A DNA stretch of 64,000 nucleotides from Tetrahymena thermophila SB210. Taxonomy: Eukaryota > Ciliophora > Oligohymenophorea > Hymenostomatida > Tetrahymenidae. The notes below the pieces were generated by a model. That model ran no database searches. It had not been told where the DNA came from and saw only the letters and a list, made by a program, of their open reading frames with translations. The stretch's first letter is position 1; every line of letters starts with the position of its first letter. Positions 12,868 to 23,294 of the stretch are shown piece after piece. The stretch covers positions 992,001-1,056,000 of the forward strand of contig NW_002476481.1 in the NCBI RefSeq assembly GCF_000189635.1, in the 5' to 3' direction. The position numbers were made by a program, and so were the translations under genes.

Positions 12868-13637
12868 ATGCTTGCTTTAGTAAATTATTATTGAAAATAT
12901 TCTTCATAGATCTTTAATAACAAATCAATTTATTTATAAAAAGGCTAAAAAAGAAAAAGACGGATATAAATATAAACTTTTACTATTTTTTTATAGCTTG
13001 AGCTTGGTAATTGCATTTGGTTTAGGCGTGATTAGTGCTTTTATGTCAAGTAATGGGTGTTCAAGAAGTTATATTTCAACAGCAATCTGTAGCTTTATTT
13101 ATGTTACTCTTAATAGCTTATTTATTTTCAGGTCTTAATCAATCAAAAAATTTTTTAATATGATAAGTAGCATCATATTATTAAATATATTAATAGCATC
13201 AATAGTTGTTGTAGGATTTTCTTTTTAATAATCGACTTGCTAAATTATTGTTTGTTATAATGGCCAGGGAACTTAAATTGGTAAAATATTTTTTTTAATA
13301 ATACATAAAAAATTAATTCATAAAAAACAATCTTTAAAAAATAAAAATAGATTCTTTTTACAAATATTTTAATGATAAGAATAAATCTACTTTTGAAAAT
13401 GATTATTGTGGTTTAGCTAACAATAAATAAATCGCTTAATACATATCTTAATAAATTGCAGAGTATGCTGGAGAAAAATAATTTGATAGCAAAAAACTTT
13501 TTTATATATTAAAAGGTTGGCCTATTAGCTTTTTAATTTTATAATCAATATTAATAATCATCCATATGATTTAAATTGTTATTACTCACTATAATTGCAA
13601 GGATATATGTGAATGTCTCTTGTGTGATTCGGATTGA
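12868..13637 (+). CDS. Four-span membrane protein, copy 4 (second subfamily)
   Basis: Exons 12868-12879 (12 nt, Met-Leu-Ala-Leu), 12944-13280 and 13351-13637 join in phase to 211 aa. Here the mini-exon is essential, because the position equal to Met 9034 of copy 2 is a Leu codon and exon 2 has no other early in-frame ATG. After the splice the N-terminus reads AKKEKDGYKYK, then span 1, SSNGCSR, spans 2 and 3, QSTC and CYNG, an Asn/Gln-rich loop with a third cysteine (DYCGL), GWPISFL, span 4 and a Cys-rich tail ending LCDSD. There are no frame breaks. Introns are 64 and 70 nt at the same positions as in copies 1-3. Function unknown. Confidence 0.75.
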
Positions 13638-14374
13638 ACAAAAATATTCTTATTATATATCTAAATAGGAAAATATTTATTTTTAATTATTATTTTTGTT
13701 ATGGATTTAATATTTGTATGAAACATACATAGATATAAATAATTATTAAATTCAATTAAAATTTAAGTTTTTATATTATCACAAAAAAATTAAATATTAA
13801 AATCACTAAAATCCTTCTTTTTTAAAGGAAATTTTTTTTTTTTGCCAAATTCCATTTCTCTTTTAGAAATAATTATTATTTAACGTAGTATCTCATTAAT
13901 TAAGGACAAACTCAAATCATAATTTTTGTAAAAATATAGTCCTTAATCCTTAATAAAAATTTTTGAAATACCACTGAAAAAAGTCCTTAATTAATGAGAA
14001 TATACAGTATAATAGTTTAATTTTGGTAAACTCCAGTTCAATTTATAACTCCTAATAATGAAGGCTATTTTTGCAAAACCTATAGTTTAAATTTTGAGGA
14101 AATTATTTGCATTTTTTTCTCTCTTATGTTTAGAGGATATAAGTATAAATTTTATTTTTTCAATAAATTATGCATTTATTGTAATTATGTTTTCATTATT
14201 ATACCAGATACTAATTAATGAGTAAATAATTATTTGAAATAAAATTTAAAAATTATATTTGTTCTCTAGCTTGTATAGTTAGTTATTTTTTCATCATAAA
14301 TTTAATTTGTTGATTTTCTATAATAATCAAAGTAGAATTTTCATAATTAATTAAACAAAAAATCAGCTAAAAAA
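13638..14374. other. Spacer between four-span copies 4 and 5, with inverted-repeat element
   Basis: No gene seen. It contains the inverted repeat described at 13892-13998; sequence after about 14100 matches the 5' flank of copy 4. Confidence 0.55.
13892..13998. repeat. Inverted-repeat (MITE-like) element
   Basis: The 16-nt arm CTCATTAATTAAGGAC at 13892-13907 has a perfect reverse complement at 13983-13998, and similarity continues imperfectly outward for about 10 nt (ACGTAGTAT versus ACTGTATATT read outward from each end). The roughly 75-nt core is AT-rich and non-coding. This could be a miniature inverted-repeat transposable element lying between two gene copies; target-site duplication was not established. 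Confidence 0.45.
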
Positions 14375-15143
14375 ATGCTTGCTTTAGTAAATTAATATTC
14401 AAAATATTCTTCATAGATTTTTAATAACAAATAAATTTATTTTATAAAAGGCTAAAAAAGAAAAAGATGGATATAAATGTAAACTTTTGCTATTTTTTTA
14501 TAGCTTGAGTTTGGTAATTGCATTTAGTTTAGGAGTCATTAGTGCTTTAATGTCAAGTAATGGATGCTCAAGAAGTTATATAATAGCAGCAGTCTTTAGC
14601 TTTATTTATGTTGCACTTAATAGCTTATTTATTTTCTGGTCTGAGTCATCTAAAAAATGTTTTAATTTGATAAGTTGCTTTGGGTTATTATGTATATTAC
14701 TAGCATCATTAGTTGCTTTAGGATTTTCTTTTGCGCAGTCAACTTGTTAAATTATTGTTTGTTATAATGGAGAGGGATCTTAAATAGGTAAAATAATTTT
14801 AAAAAAACAAATAAAAAAATAATTCTTTAATAGTTTCCTTTTATATATAATAACAGATGATTTTTATTTATCGTTTTATGATCAAAATAAATCTACTTTT
14901 GAAAATGATAATTGTGGTAAAGCTAATAATAAATAAATCGCTTAATATGTATCTTAATAAATTGCAGAGTATGCTGGAGAAAAATAATTTGATAGCAAAA
15001 AACTTTTTTATATATTAAAGGGTTGGCCTATAAGCTTTTTAATTTTATCATCAATATTAGCGATCATCCATATGATTTATGTAGCTATTAGTCACTGTAA
15101 TTGTAAGGATATTACTAATTGTTTAGATAGAGTTTTTGATTGA
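14375..15143 (+). CDS. Four-span membrane protein, copy 5 (second subfamily)
   Basis: Exons 14375-14386 (12 nt, Met-Leu-Ala-Leu), 14451-14787 and 14857-15143 give 211 aa, with introns of 64 and 69 nt. As in copy 4 there is no Met at the usual exon 2 position, so the start must come from the 12-nt exon. The order of features is AKKEKDGYKCK, span 1, SSNGCSR, spans 2 and 3, QSTC, CYNG, a third loop cysteine (NCGKA), GWPISFL, span 4, and a tail with CNC, ending in RVFD. Most identical to copy 4. The family's conserved loop cysteines suggest a disulphide-stabilised outer loop. Function unknown. Confidence 0.75.
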
Positions 15144-15764
15144 ACAATAAAATTATTTTGATTTTTATTTAAACAATAAAATTTTTATGATATTTATTTT
15201 AACAGTAAAATATTTATTTTTAATTATTATTGTTGTTTTTGATTTAATATTTCTATGATACACACACACAAATAATTATTAAATTCAATTTAAATTAAAA
15301 TTTTTTTAGTTTTGTAGCAAAAAATTAAAAACTTTTTTAAAAATCTAAAATTAAAAAAATTCAATAAAAAATTGAAAGTCTTCTCAGTTGATTTAAAATT
15401 AATAAATATTATTAATCAAAATCTATTTTTAATATTTATTTTCATCTTATAAAAAAATTATTAAAAAATAAAGGCCTTTCTTCTAAAAAGTAGTAATGTC
15501 ACTTCACTAGACTTTAGGAAGGCATTTGTCTATATTTATATTAATAAATTACAAAATTATAAAAATTTATTAATAAAAAAATAATTAAAGTAATTTTTAC
15601 AATAAAATATAGATGATTTAATTTTAGAAAGAAAAGCTTAAAAATTAGAACATAGAATAAGTATAAATAAATACATATACAACTAATGATTAGTAAATAA
15701 GGGAAATTAAGATAGTAAGTTATTATTTTATATATATATTTTTTGTTAAAATTAATTATATAAA
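15144..15764. other. Intergenic, with hairpin element near 15474-15530
   Basis: No gene seen between the convergent copy 5 and the kinase gene. A segment at about 15340-15535 resembles 42960-43130: both share a TAAATATTATTAAT-containing stretch followed by an imperfect hairpin bounded by GCC and GGCATTTG. Confidence 0.4.
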
Positions 15765-18398
15765 TCAATATGCTTAGGAATTTGAGTAGTCATTTTTAAT
15801 AAAATAAGTATTGATAATAGATTTAAATTCATCAAAACTAATTTCTTTATCTCCATCTTCATCGACTTCTTTAATAATTTAATTCCAAACCTCAGACTGT
15901 TTGTTTTTAAAATAATATTTGCTTTATATTTTAATTAAGTTTTTAGAATAAATTACATCGAATTCGAATTCTTATAAGTTGTTTTGGAGTTTGTCTTTTA
16001 CTTCTTACAAACTGATAAATCCATCTCCGTCTTTGTCAAAAATCTATATTAATATTCATATTTATTTTTACTCACACTGATTTAATAAATCAAAGCTTTT
16101 TACATCAAAAACTTTATACAAAAATTCTTCATTTTAGAGGGTGTATTTTCTCATTGCAGCGACAAGGAATTCAGTGTACTCAATTTCTCCATTTTAATTG
16201 AAGTCAATATGATTGATAATTTCAGAAATTTCATCATCTGATAATTGTTCTTGAGAAGTTTACTCTACTCCTTCATTATCTTTATAAGTATTGTAAACCT
16301 AATTTTTTTGATTAAAATGTTATCATTAAGAATGAAATTAAATTAAAGCAAGCAAGCAAGAGATTTTGAAGTTTTTTAAATTGTTCAATCAATTTAATTT
16401 TTCTCAAATTTATTTCATTTAAAAACAAATTTTTACATTTTAAATTGAAAATTAACAAAGCTTTATTTATTTATCTAAAACATTCATTTATTTAAAAAAA
16501 TGTATATTTGTGGAAAAGTTATTTTAAATTTTGATTTTAAATAAAATTAAAAGAAAATATTTAAAAATAAAAATTATTACACTTTTTAAAGCCTAAGCCA
16601 TTTCTTCATGACTGATTTTACCATCCTAATCTTTATCAATTTAATTAAATAAATTAGTAAGCTGGTTATTTTCTTCTGGACTCATGGTATGAATGGCAAA
16701 GAATGTCATGATGTATTTAAGCATAAATTTATCTGCTTTGAACTATCTCATTCTATTTAAGCCTTTCATCAAACTCCTTTATGATAAATCTTTGTTATTG
16801 ACCTATTTAATGAGAGTTTTTTAATTACAATTATTGATTAGAGTTGAATATTTATTACCTTCTTAAACCAGCTATGCTCAAGTGCTTATTTTGCAGAAAT
16901 TCTAAAGCTAGGAATATAAGTTAAAAGTTTTTTTAAAAGATCAATAGCTTCAACAGAAACTCCACCAAAGTATTCTGTTGGAAGACTATATCCTCCTTAT
17001 AATATCTTCTCTTCGATTTCATCATCAGTCTCTGCATCAAATGGGGGACATCCTATTATTTTAAGTAAGTAATTATTTATAATTAACTATTATAAGAAAT
17101 ATAGAAAAATGTAAATGAAATTACCTGATAGGAGTTCATACATTAAAGCACCGCATGACCACAAATCACATTTTTCATCGTAACACCTATTAATGACTTC
17201 AGGTGCTTTAAAATAACTTGTACCACAATCGATATGTAGCTTTTAGTTATGCTCTACCAAAACACTTAATCCCCAATCAATAACTTTTACATGGTACCTG
17301 CTCTCTTATTCATTATATTGAATTAGTACATTCTCTGCCTTGAGATCTCTGTGCACAATATTAATTGAATGCGCGTAGTTGACAGCCATTAAAATTTACT
17401 GCATGATTTGGCATGCGTGATATTCATTAAATTATTACTTCAGCTTTTTAAGAGAAATATTAAAATCGAATTTAATAATTGAAAAGTTAAAATAACGCTT
17501 AAATAAAAATAATATTTTTCATAAAAGTAGCTTTAAATGTGAAATATACTTAATCTAAATGTAAATATATTTATATTAATAATTAAGTAGTAAGTAAGTA
17601 TGTGCATATATATACCTTGCTTAATTTTTGAATTTCATCAAATAGACAGCCTCCTTCGATGTACTCAGTAATAATATAAAAATCTTCTTCGTCTTGATAA
17701 AAATCAAAAATGCGAATAATATTAGGATGATCAAGTCTTTTCAACAATTCCAACTCATTATCGGTTTGTATCAGTTTACTACTAAATTTAAGTATGATAT
17801 AAATTGTGTAAACAAAAGTAGAACATTATTATAAATAGTAAAAAGAAATAAATAAATAAGTAAAATTCTTGCTTAGATGATTTAATTAATACTTGAATTT
17901 AGATATTTCTTAAGTAATATTTAGTTAATTAATTAACAAATTAATTAGTCGTTTATAATATATGATTTGCTTGTTAAGCAAGACATAGAAAGAGATTAAA
18001 AAAAATATGAATCAAATTAAGTTTTGTATAAAAAAGGTTTACTTTTTCTTCAGCCTTTTCATAGCTTTAATGAGTTTTGTTTCTCTATCAAGCACTTTGT
18101 AGACTACACCAAATCCTCCCTCTCCAATAACTTCTAATTTTTCATATTTTTGAGTTAAGTTTTCTATTTCATCAATCACTATATTCTTTTCAAATTTAAT
18201 TTGCTTAGGTGAGTCAGTTTTTCTCTTTTTTTGTATTACTTCACCGTAAGCATGGTAGCTCTCGCTTTCGGTATGATTAGAATTGTAACGTTTGCCACAG
18301 AGCTCATATGTTTGAGAAGAATGGTCGCTTTCTTCATTGGCATTCTTGCTAAAAACTTCAGTTTCTTTTTATTCTGACTGTATGATTTGTTAACTCAT
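15765..18398 (-). CDS. Calcium-dependent protein kinase (CDPK) with four EF-hands
   Basis: Seven exons on the minus strand (18398-18043, 17781-17616, 17443-17125, 17052-16859, 16802-16581, 16298-16104, 16043-15765) join in phase to 576 aa. Residues 1-85 are a polar N-terminal extension. The kinase domain has a glycine loop GEGGFG (92-97), the AMK lysine (114), the catalytic VHRDLKAEN (204-212) and VIDWG at the metal site (230-232, Trp in place of the usual Phe), then GTSYFKAPE and GCPPF. A junction region follows, then four EF-hands: DKDQDGKISHEE, DFNQNGEIEYTE, DKDGDGFISLQE and DEDGDKEISFDE. This is the CDPK architecture: calcium binding to the EF-hands releases the junction and activates Ser/Thr phosphorylation. 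Catalytic Lys, Asp of HRD and Asp of DWG are present, so it should be active. Intron 2 and intron 1 acceptors have alternatives a few codons away. No myristoylation glycine is seen at position 2. Confidence 0.93.
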
Positions 18399-19095
18399 TA
18401 TTCTTATTTTTATTAAATTAATGTGAAATTAATTCTTTATTAAAAAATGTAGAGAAATCCTATTAAGTTTTTAAACCCTCTAAGCAAGCAATCAAGTCTG
18501 AAGCATGTAAAAAATAAAATAAAAAAAGTTTTTAACTTTTATTTGTTATTTTTGAATAATACCGAATTTAGTTGGAATGATAGAAGTTAATCAGTGGGCA
18601 AATTAGTAAAATAACTTGCTTCGTCTCAAGTAGAAAATAAACAAAATTTTAAAAACTGAATTAATTTTTAACATCCAAAAGACACAACTAAGATCAAGCT
18701 TTAGGAATACTAATTGAGTTAATAATTCTACTATCTTTTATTTAATACAGAAGTCAAATGTCTGATAGAAATTCGTTTAAAAATCTTAGATTTTTTATCA
18801 ATTAATTATTTTTAAATAAATTATTTTTTGACATATAATTCAAAGTTTAATTTAAAACAATTTAATAAAGTAATTCTAAATTCTGATCAAATTTTAAAAT
18901 TTAAATTATTTCTGATTGATTGATAATCAGAAATTGTTGCATTTATTAATATTTTGAAATCATTTAAATGAATTAAAAAAATAAAATTTTAAATCAAAAA
19001 TATTTTAATAATTTATTGATAATCATTTGAAATTACCGATTTCAACAAACAAAAAAATTATATCCTAAAAATGGAATAAAAAGTAGGAAAAAAAT
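18399..19095. other. Intergenic, kinase promoter side
   Basis: AT-rich, no gene seen. It separates the kinase start from the 3' end of the tRNA-Lys gene. Confidence 0.5.
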
Positions 19096-19168
19096 CACCC
19101 ACCGAGGGGCTCGAACCCTCGACCACCAGCTTAAAAGGCTGGCGCTCTACCGACTGAGCTAGACGGGT
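19096..19168 (-). tRNA. tRNA-Lys (anticodon UUU)
   Basis: 73 nt on the minus strand fold into a full cloverleaf: acceptor ACCCGTC pairs with GGTGGGT, D stem GCTC/GAGC, anticodon stem CCAGC/GCTGG around the loop CTTTTAA (anticodon TTT), and T arm with GTTCGAGC. Discriminator G. An oligo-T run follows on the minus strand, fitting a Pol III terminator. There is no intron. Confidence 0.95.
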
Positions 19169-21620
19169 GTTGTGAAATAATTGCTTTGGAAAATATAGGC
19201 AAATATTGTAGTCGAAATTATTGATTCTAGCAAAAACGAAAGTAATTTCAAGTTTATTTATTTGTGAAACTTTCTTAAAAATAAAATATTAGAATAAAAT
19301 AACCAATAAACTAAATAAAAAAATATTCAAAGGATAATTTTATAAAAAAAAAGAATTATTAACGATTTTCAGTTGATTATTATTTTTATTTTTTGTTACC
19401 TGAAAGTTAAATCAATTTTTTACTAAAATTCCCAACTTTCTATTTGATTTAATTTTATCTAAAAATAGAACTATATTAATAGCTTTAATTATTTAAAAGA
19501 ATATTTTGGTATTTTATTGTTATTATTTTTTAAATAATATAATTAAAATAAGAAATATGAAATAAAATATATTATATTGTAAAGATAAAATTTAGTTGAT
19601 TTTTAATTACTCTTATCATATTACCTATTTTATATTTTGAATATTTTGTATACAAGAAGAGAAAATATTACCTATTGCAATAACTGTTATCATAACCCAA
19701 CATTACTCACCACGTAAACTTAAGCCTCAATAACCCTTCTAACCCCTCCCAGAAATTTAGAGTCAAAAAATGTTACCCTGACATAATCTTTAAAACCTTC
19801 TAAATATAGCCTTAATTATTGAGGATACACATTATAAAAACAATAAATATTATTTATGTAAATTAAACTTTTTGATACCACTAAGTACTTGTTAGTTATT
19901 GAACTTGATCGATCATCTCTACCTTAGAATAAATCTTTTTATCTAACTGAAAGACCTCATTTATATAATTTTTTGAATATTATGATTACTATTTACAAAA
20001 AATAGAAACAGTTAGGAAAAATATTTGACTATTTTACTTAATAATAATTATTATTCTTTTGAATATATAGGTATTCTTGAGCCTATATTTTTTATAACTT
20101 AGATCAATTATTTGTATGGATGATTTAATTTTTCTTGATCAATATCTTCAATGTTCTAACTTATTTCATAGCATTTAGTAAATAGCACATTTTTTCATGT
20201 AATGTGAGTTAAATTCCATTTAATTTCTATTTCAAAATTTACATAAAAATTGTATTTATTTATGTAATTTTCCAAGATATTGTTAAGCAATATATAAGTA
20301 TATTATAATTTTTTTATTTCTTTTAGCTTAACTCATCTGCTATATTTATAAATTTTATCAATTAGCTAATTTAGAGTCTTCAGGAAGGGTATCAAATAAT
20401 ATATACCCTTATTTTTTTATTTTTGTATATTACTTCGCTACAAATTATAATACCCAGAATTGTATTACGTTTTCTATGATTAATTATTTAATATGCACTT
20501 GAATTTATTCAAATCAAAAGAACATTCCTTCTTAAAAGAATTTTTTGAAGTTTTCTAAATAACCTTACAGTTAATTTCTGAAAGAAAATATTTGGATGAC
20601 ATATTAACTATATTTATTAGTCTTTATAATACTCGTAGATCTTTTTAGAAACAATTTATTTGAGTTTATCATGCCTTTAAAGGAAAATCATCTTTCATCA
20701 TTAGAGGATATTACTCTCAATGAGTATCACAGTATGTATTTAATGATTAAAGTTTAATTTTTTTGGTTTTTTTTAATATAAAATCTTAAAAGCTTTTCTT
20801 TTTAATAAGGTTTTTATTCTAATATTCATCAATTAATTTGCAGATATTATAAGGTTAAAAATGATTAAAATTTATGTAATGAATGCATATCCTGGCTTAT
20901 AATCAATAGGTATAAAACTTTAAGAGAATATTTTATATTCATTATTTTCTAATACTATTTTATTTAATGTTTTTATTTGTAACAATTTTATTTAGAATTT
21001 ATTTAATTTACTTAAAAGTGTTTATTTAACTTAAAATTTTACATGATAAAAAAGCATTTTAAGAGAATGTATATAATTTATTTATCAAATATTTATTTTA
21101 AATGATTAAAAATTCTCAAGATTGCTAATTAAAAAGAATAAAAATAATAAACTTTTTAATATAATGCTTTTTAATCCCTAATTAATTTTACATTTTTCTT
21201 TTTAATTAAAATTTTTTTGTAAAATTTATCAGGAATATTAAGAAAAATTTATTAGTATTTTATTTCATCTAACTCCATTAAAATATTTAAAATCGAAGAT
21301 AAAATAATTAAGGTAATTGATCGATGATAGTTATTCTAAGTTATTTAAGTAATTGAAGATATTTTATTAAATAATTTGTCTTAAAATATTAAAATTAAAT
21401 GGTTAAAAATATTCTTATGAAGCTGATTAAGTAAAGAAAGTAAATTTAAATATTTTGGTTTTAGAACTTAAACTTTTAATGAGTTCCTGTAAAAATTAGT
21501 TTTTACTTATTGCTTAAATTAAAAATAATTTGAGATAATATTATTCTTTTTTTTTGTTTTGTGCTTTAAAAAATTTATTTTGATTTGTGATAATTTAATC
21601 AAATTATAAAAATAAAAAAG
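19169..21620. other. tRNA spacer with gene-like fragments
   Basis: No confident gene. GC-richer patches with protein-like reading occur on the minus strand at 19680-20200 (described separately) and on the plus strand at 20493-20663 (56-codon ORF) and 20671-21103. None can be joined into a sound model. The rest is AT-rich spacer. Confidence 0.4.
19700..20200 (-). pseudogene. Possible decayed or unmodelled protein-coding gene
   Basis: Minus-strand reading in the ciliate code gives protein-like segments in different frames: one with CYEISQNIEDIDQEKLNH followed by YKQLIQVIKNIGSR (about 20185-20050), one with EVFQLDKKIYSKVEM (about 19955-19905) and one with DYVRVTFFDSKFLGG (about 19785-19740). 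Introns could join them (e.g. a GTCAAA..AAATAG intron between the first two), but the first segment lacks an in-frame ATG and is preceded by TGA. Composition is clearly richer in G and C than the surroundings. No family is recognised. It is either a pseudogene or a real gene whose first exon I missed. Confidence 0.3.
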
Positions 21621-21693
21621 TGTGGATGGAGGGTTTCGATCCCTCTACCTCAAGAGCCACAATCTTACGCTCTTCCGATTGAGCTACATCCAC
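21621..21693 (-). tRNA. tRNA-His (anticodon GUG), copy 1 of 6
   Basis: 73 nt on the minus strand. Acceptor GTGGATG pairs with CATCCAC, D stem GCTC/GAGC, anticodon stem TAAGA/TCTTG around loop TTGTGGC (anticodon GTG), and T stem GAGGG/CCCTC. Discriminator A, and the base before G1 is A, so the extra G-1 typical of tRNA-His must be added after transcription. An oligo-T run follows on the minus strand. The T loop is ATCGAAA, with A instead of T at position 54. Confidence 0.94.
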
Positions 21694-21960
21694 TTCATGA
21701 AATGTATGAAGCTAATTACTTATAACAAAAATAAATGTTTATATCAGAAGAAAATTAAGCTATTTTATTAATATAATCATAATTTAGTGAGAATAAATCT
21801 AAAAACAAACTGCTTTTATAAAAAAATTGGATGGGAAAAAATATTTATTACAAGTATCTCTAAAATATTTAATTTTCTTAAAAATAAATATCTACTTTAA
21901 TAAATTTAAGGTAAAAAATAAAAATTTAAGGATAAATTAAAAAATATAAAATAAAAAAAG

Positions 21961-22033
21961 TGTGGATGGAGGGTTTCGATCCCTCTACCTCAAGAGCCAC
22001 AATCTTACGCTCTTCCGATTGAGCTACATCCAC
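21961..22033 (-). tRNA. tRNA-His (anticodon GUG), copy 2 of 6
   Basis: Identical in sequence to the copy at 21621-21693. The 5' flank (CTTCATGAAATATATGAAA read on the plus strand) is shared with neighbouring copies, and oligo-T follows the 3' end on the minus strand. Confidence 0.94.
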
Positions 22034-22220
22034 TTCATGAAATATATGAAACCACTTTTTAGTGAGAACATTTCTAATTGCTACTAATCCTAAAAAAATT
22101 TTTATGAAAATAATTTTTATAAAATAATTTGAGTTACAAATGATGTATTTAGAAAAAGTAAGTAGCAACTTAAAAATTTTTTGCAACAATTAAAACTTTA
22201 AAAAATATAAAATAAAAAAG

Positions 22221-22293
22221 TGTGGATGGAGGGTTTCGATCCCTCTACCTCAAGAGCCACAATCTTACGCTCTTCCGATTGAGCTACATCCAC
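22221..22293 (-). tRNA. tRNA-His (anticodon GUG), copy 3 of 6
   Basis: Identical in sequence to the other copies, only 187 nt from copy 2. Shares the conserved 5' flank and the 3' oligo-T run. Confidence 0.94.
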
Positions 22294-22646
22294 TTCATGA
22301 AATATATGAAACAACTTACTGATTTCATTTTTGTTTATTAAAAAAAGAAACAAGAAATTAAGTATACATATGATTAAATTCTGGATTAAAATTATACTTA
22401 GACTAAAAAAAGCAAAATAAAGCTAATATAGCTTATTTTTACTGTTATAGATTATGCTTATTAATAATAGGTAGCTTCATTAAAATTTAAACTTTACATC
22501 TTCTTAACAAAAACATTAGTACTCAATTCTTATTACATTAAATCTAGTTTATTTAATATTTTTAATTAGATGCTTTAATTTTCTTAAAAATAGGAATCCG
22601 TCTAGTTAGTCTACACTTTTTAATAGATAACATAAAAATAAAAAAG

Positions 22647-22719
22647 TGTGGATGGAGGGTTTCGATCCCTCTACCTCAAGAGCCACAATCTTACGCTCTT
22701 CCGATTGAGCTACATCCAC
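22647..22719 (-). tRNA. tRNA-His (anticodon GUG), copy 4 of 6
   Basis: Identical in sequence to the other copies. Its 5' flank is longer and similar to that of copy 5 (both contain CATACTCATTTCATTTAAG on the plus strand), so copies 4 and 5 probably arose from one duplication. Confidence 0.94.
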
Positions 22720-22964
22720 TTCACAATATATATGAAAATTCATACTCATTTCATTTAAGTATTTTTTTAAGTTGATATAAATATTCAATTAACAAAGTAA
22801 TGAGCTGAATTTAATAAAAAATTTATAAATAAATTCAGATTTTATTTACCTATTTGTCATAAAATAATTTAGGAAGCTGACTTTAAAATAATTCTTTTAG
22901 AGAAAAACTATTTTACACTTTTCTATATAAAATAAAGCACAATTCAAATTAAAAATAAAAAAAG

Positions 22965-23037
22965 TGTGGATGGAGGGTTTCGATCCCTCTACCTCAAGAG
23001 CCACAATCTTACGCTCTTCCGATTGAGCTACATCCAC
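22965..23037 (-). tRNA. tRNA-His (anticodon GUG), copy 5 of 6
   Basis: Identical in sequence to the other copies, with the same 3' oligo-T run and the extended 5' flank shared with copy 4. Confidence 0.94.
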
Positions 23038-23221
23038 TTCATGATATATATGAAAACTCATACTCATTTCATTTAAGCTTTTATCAATTACAACTTACAT
23101 TCATGTATAAATCAAAAAAATCATCGAAGGTAAAACAAACGCTAGCTGAAAGAAAAATTAGTATTAATTTAATTTTATTAATCAAATGCAATGAATTTAA
23201 ATAATTTAAAAATAAAAAAAG

Positions 23222-23294
23222 TGTGGATGGAGGGTTTCGATCCCTCTACCTCAAGAGCCACAATCTTACGCTCTTCCGATTGAGCTACATCCAC
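23222..23294 (-). tRNA. tRNA-His (anticodon GUG), copy 6 of 6
   Basis: Identical in sequence to the other copies. It is the outermost member of the cluster; its 5' flank keeps the TTCATGATATATGA core and the TTTCATTTAAGC stretch. Confidence 0.94.

Noticed and set aside
14487-14750. Standard-code ORF starting at TTG in four-span copy 5
   Set aside because: TTG is not needed: the 12-nt exon at 14375-14386 provides ATG and joins in phase, and the protein continues past TAA codons read as Gln.
15541-15768. 75-codon minus-strand ORF overlapping the 3' end of the kinase gene
   Set aside because: Ile/Tyr/Phe-rich composition typical of random AT-rich DNA, with no in-frame link to the kinase.
21926-22788. 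Minus-strand ORFs containing DVAQSEERKIVALEVEG
   Set aside because: These are translations through the tRNA-His genes, repeated because the tRNAs are identical.
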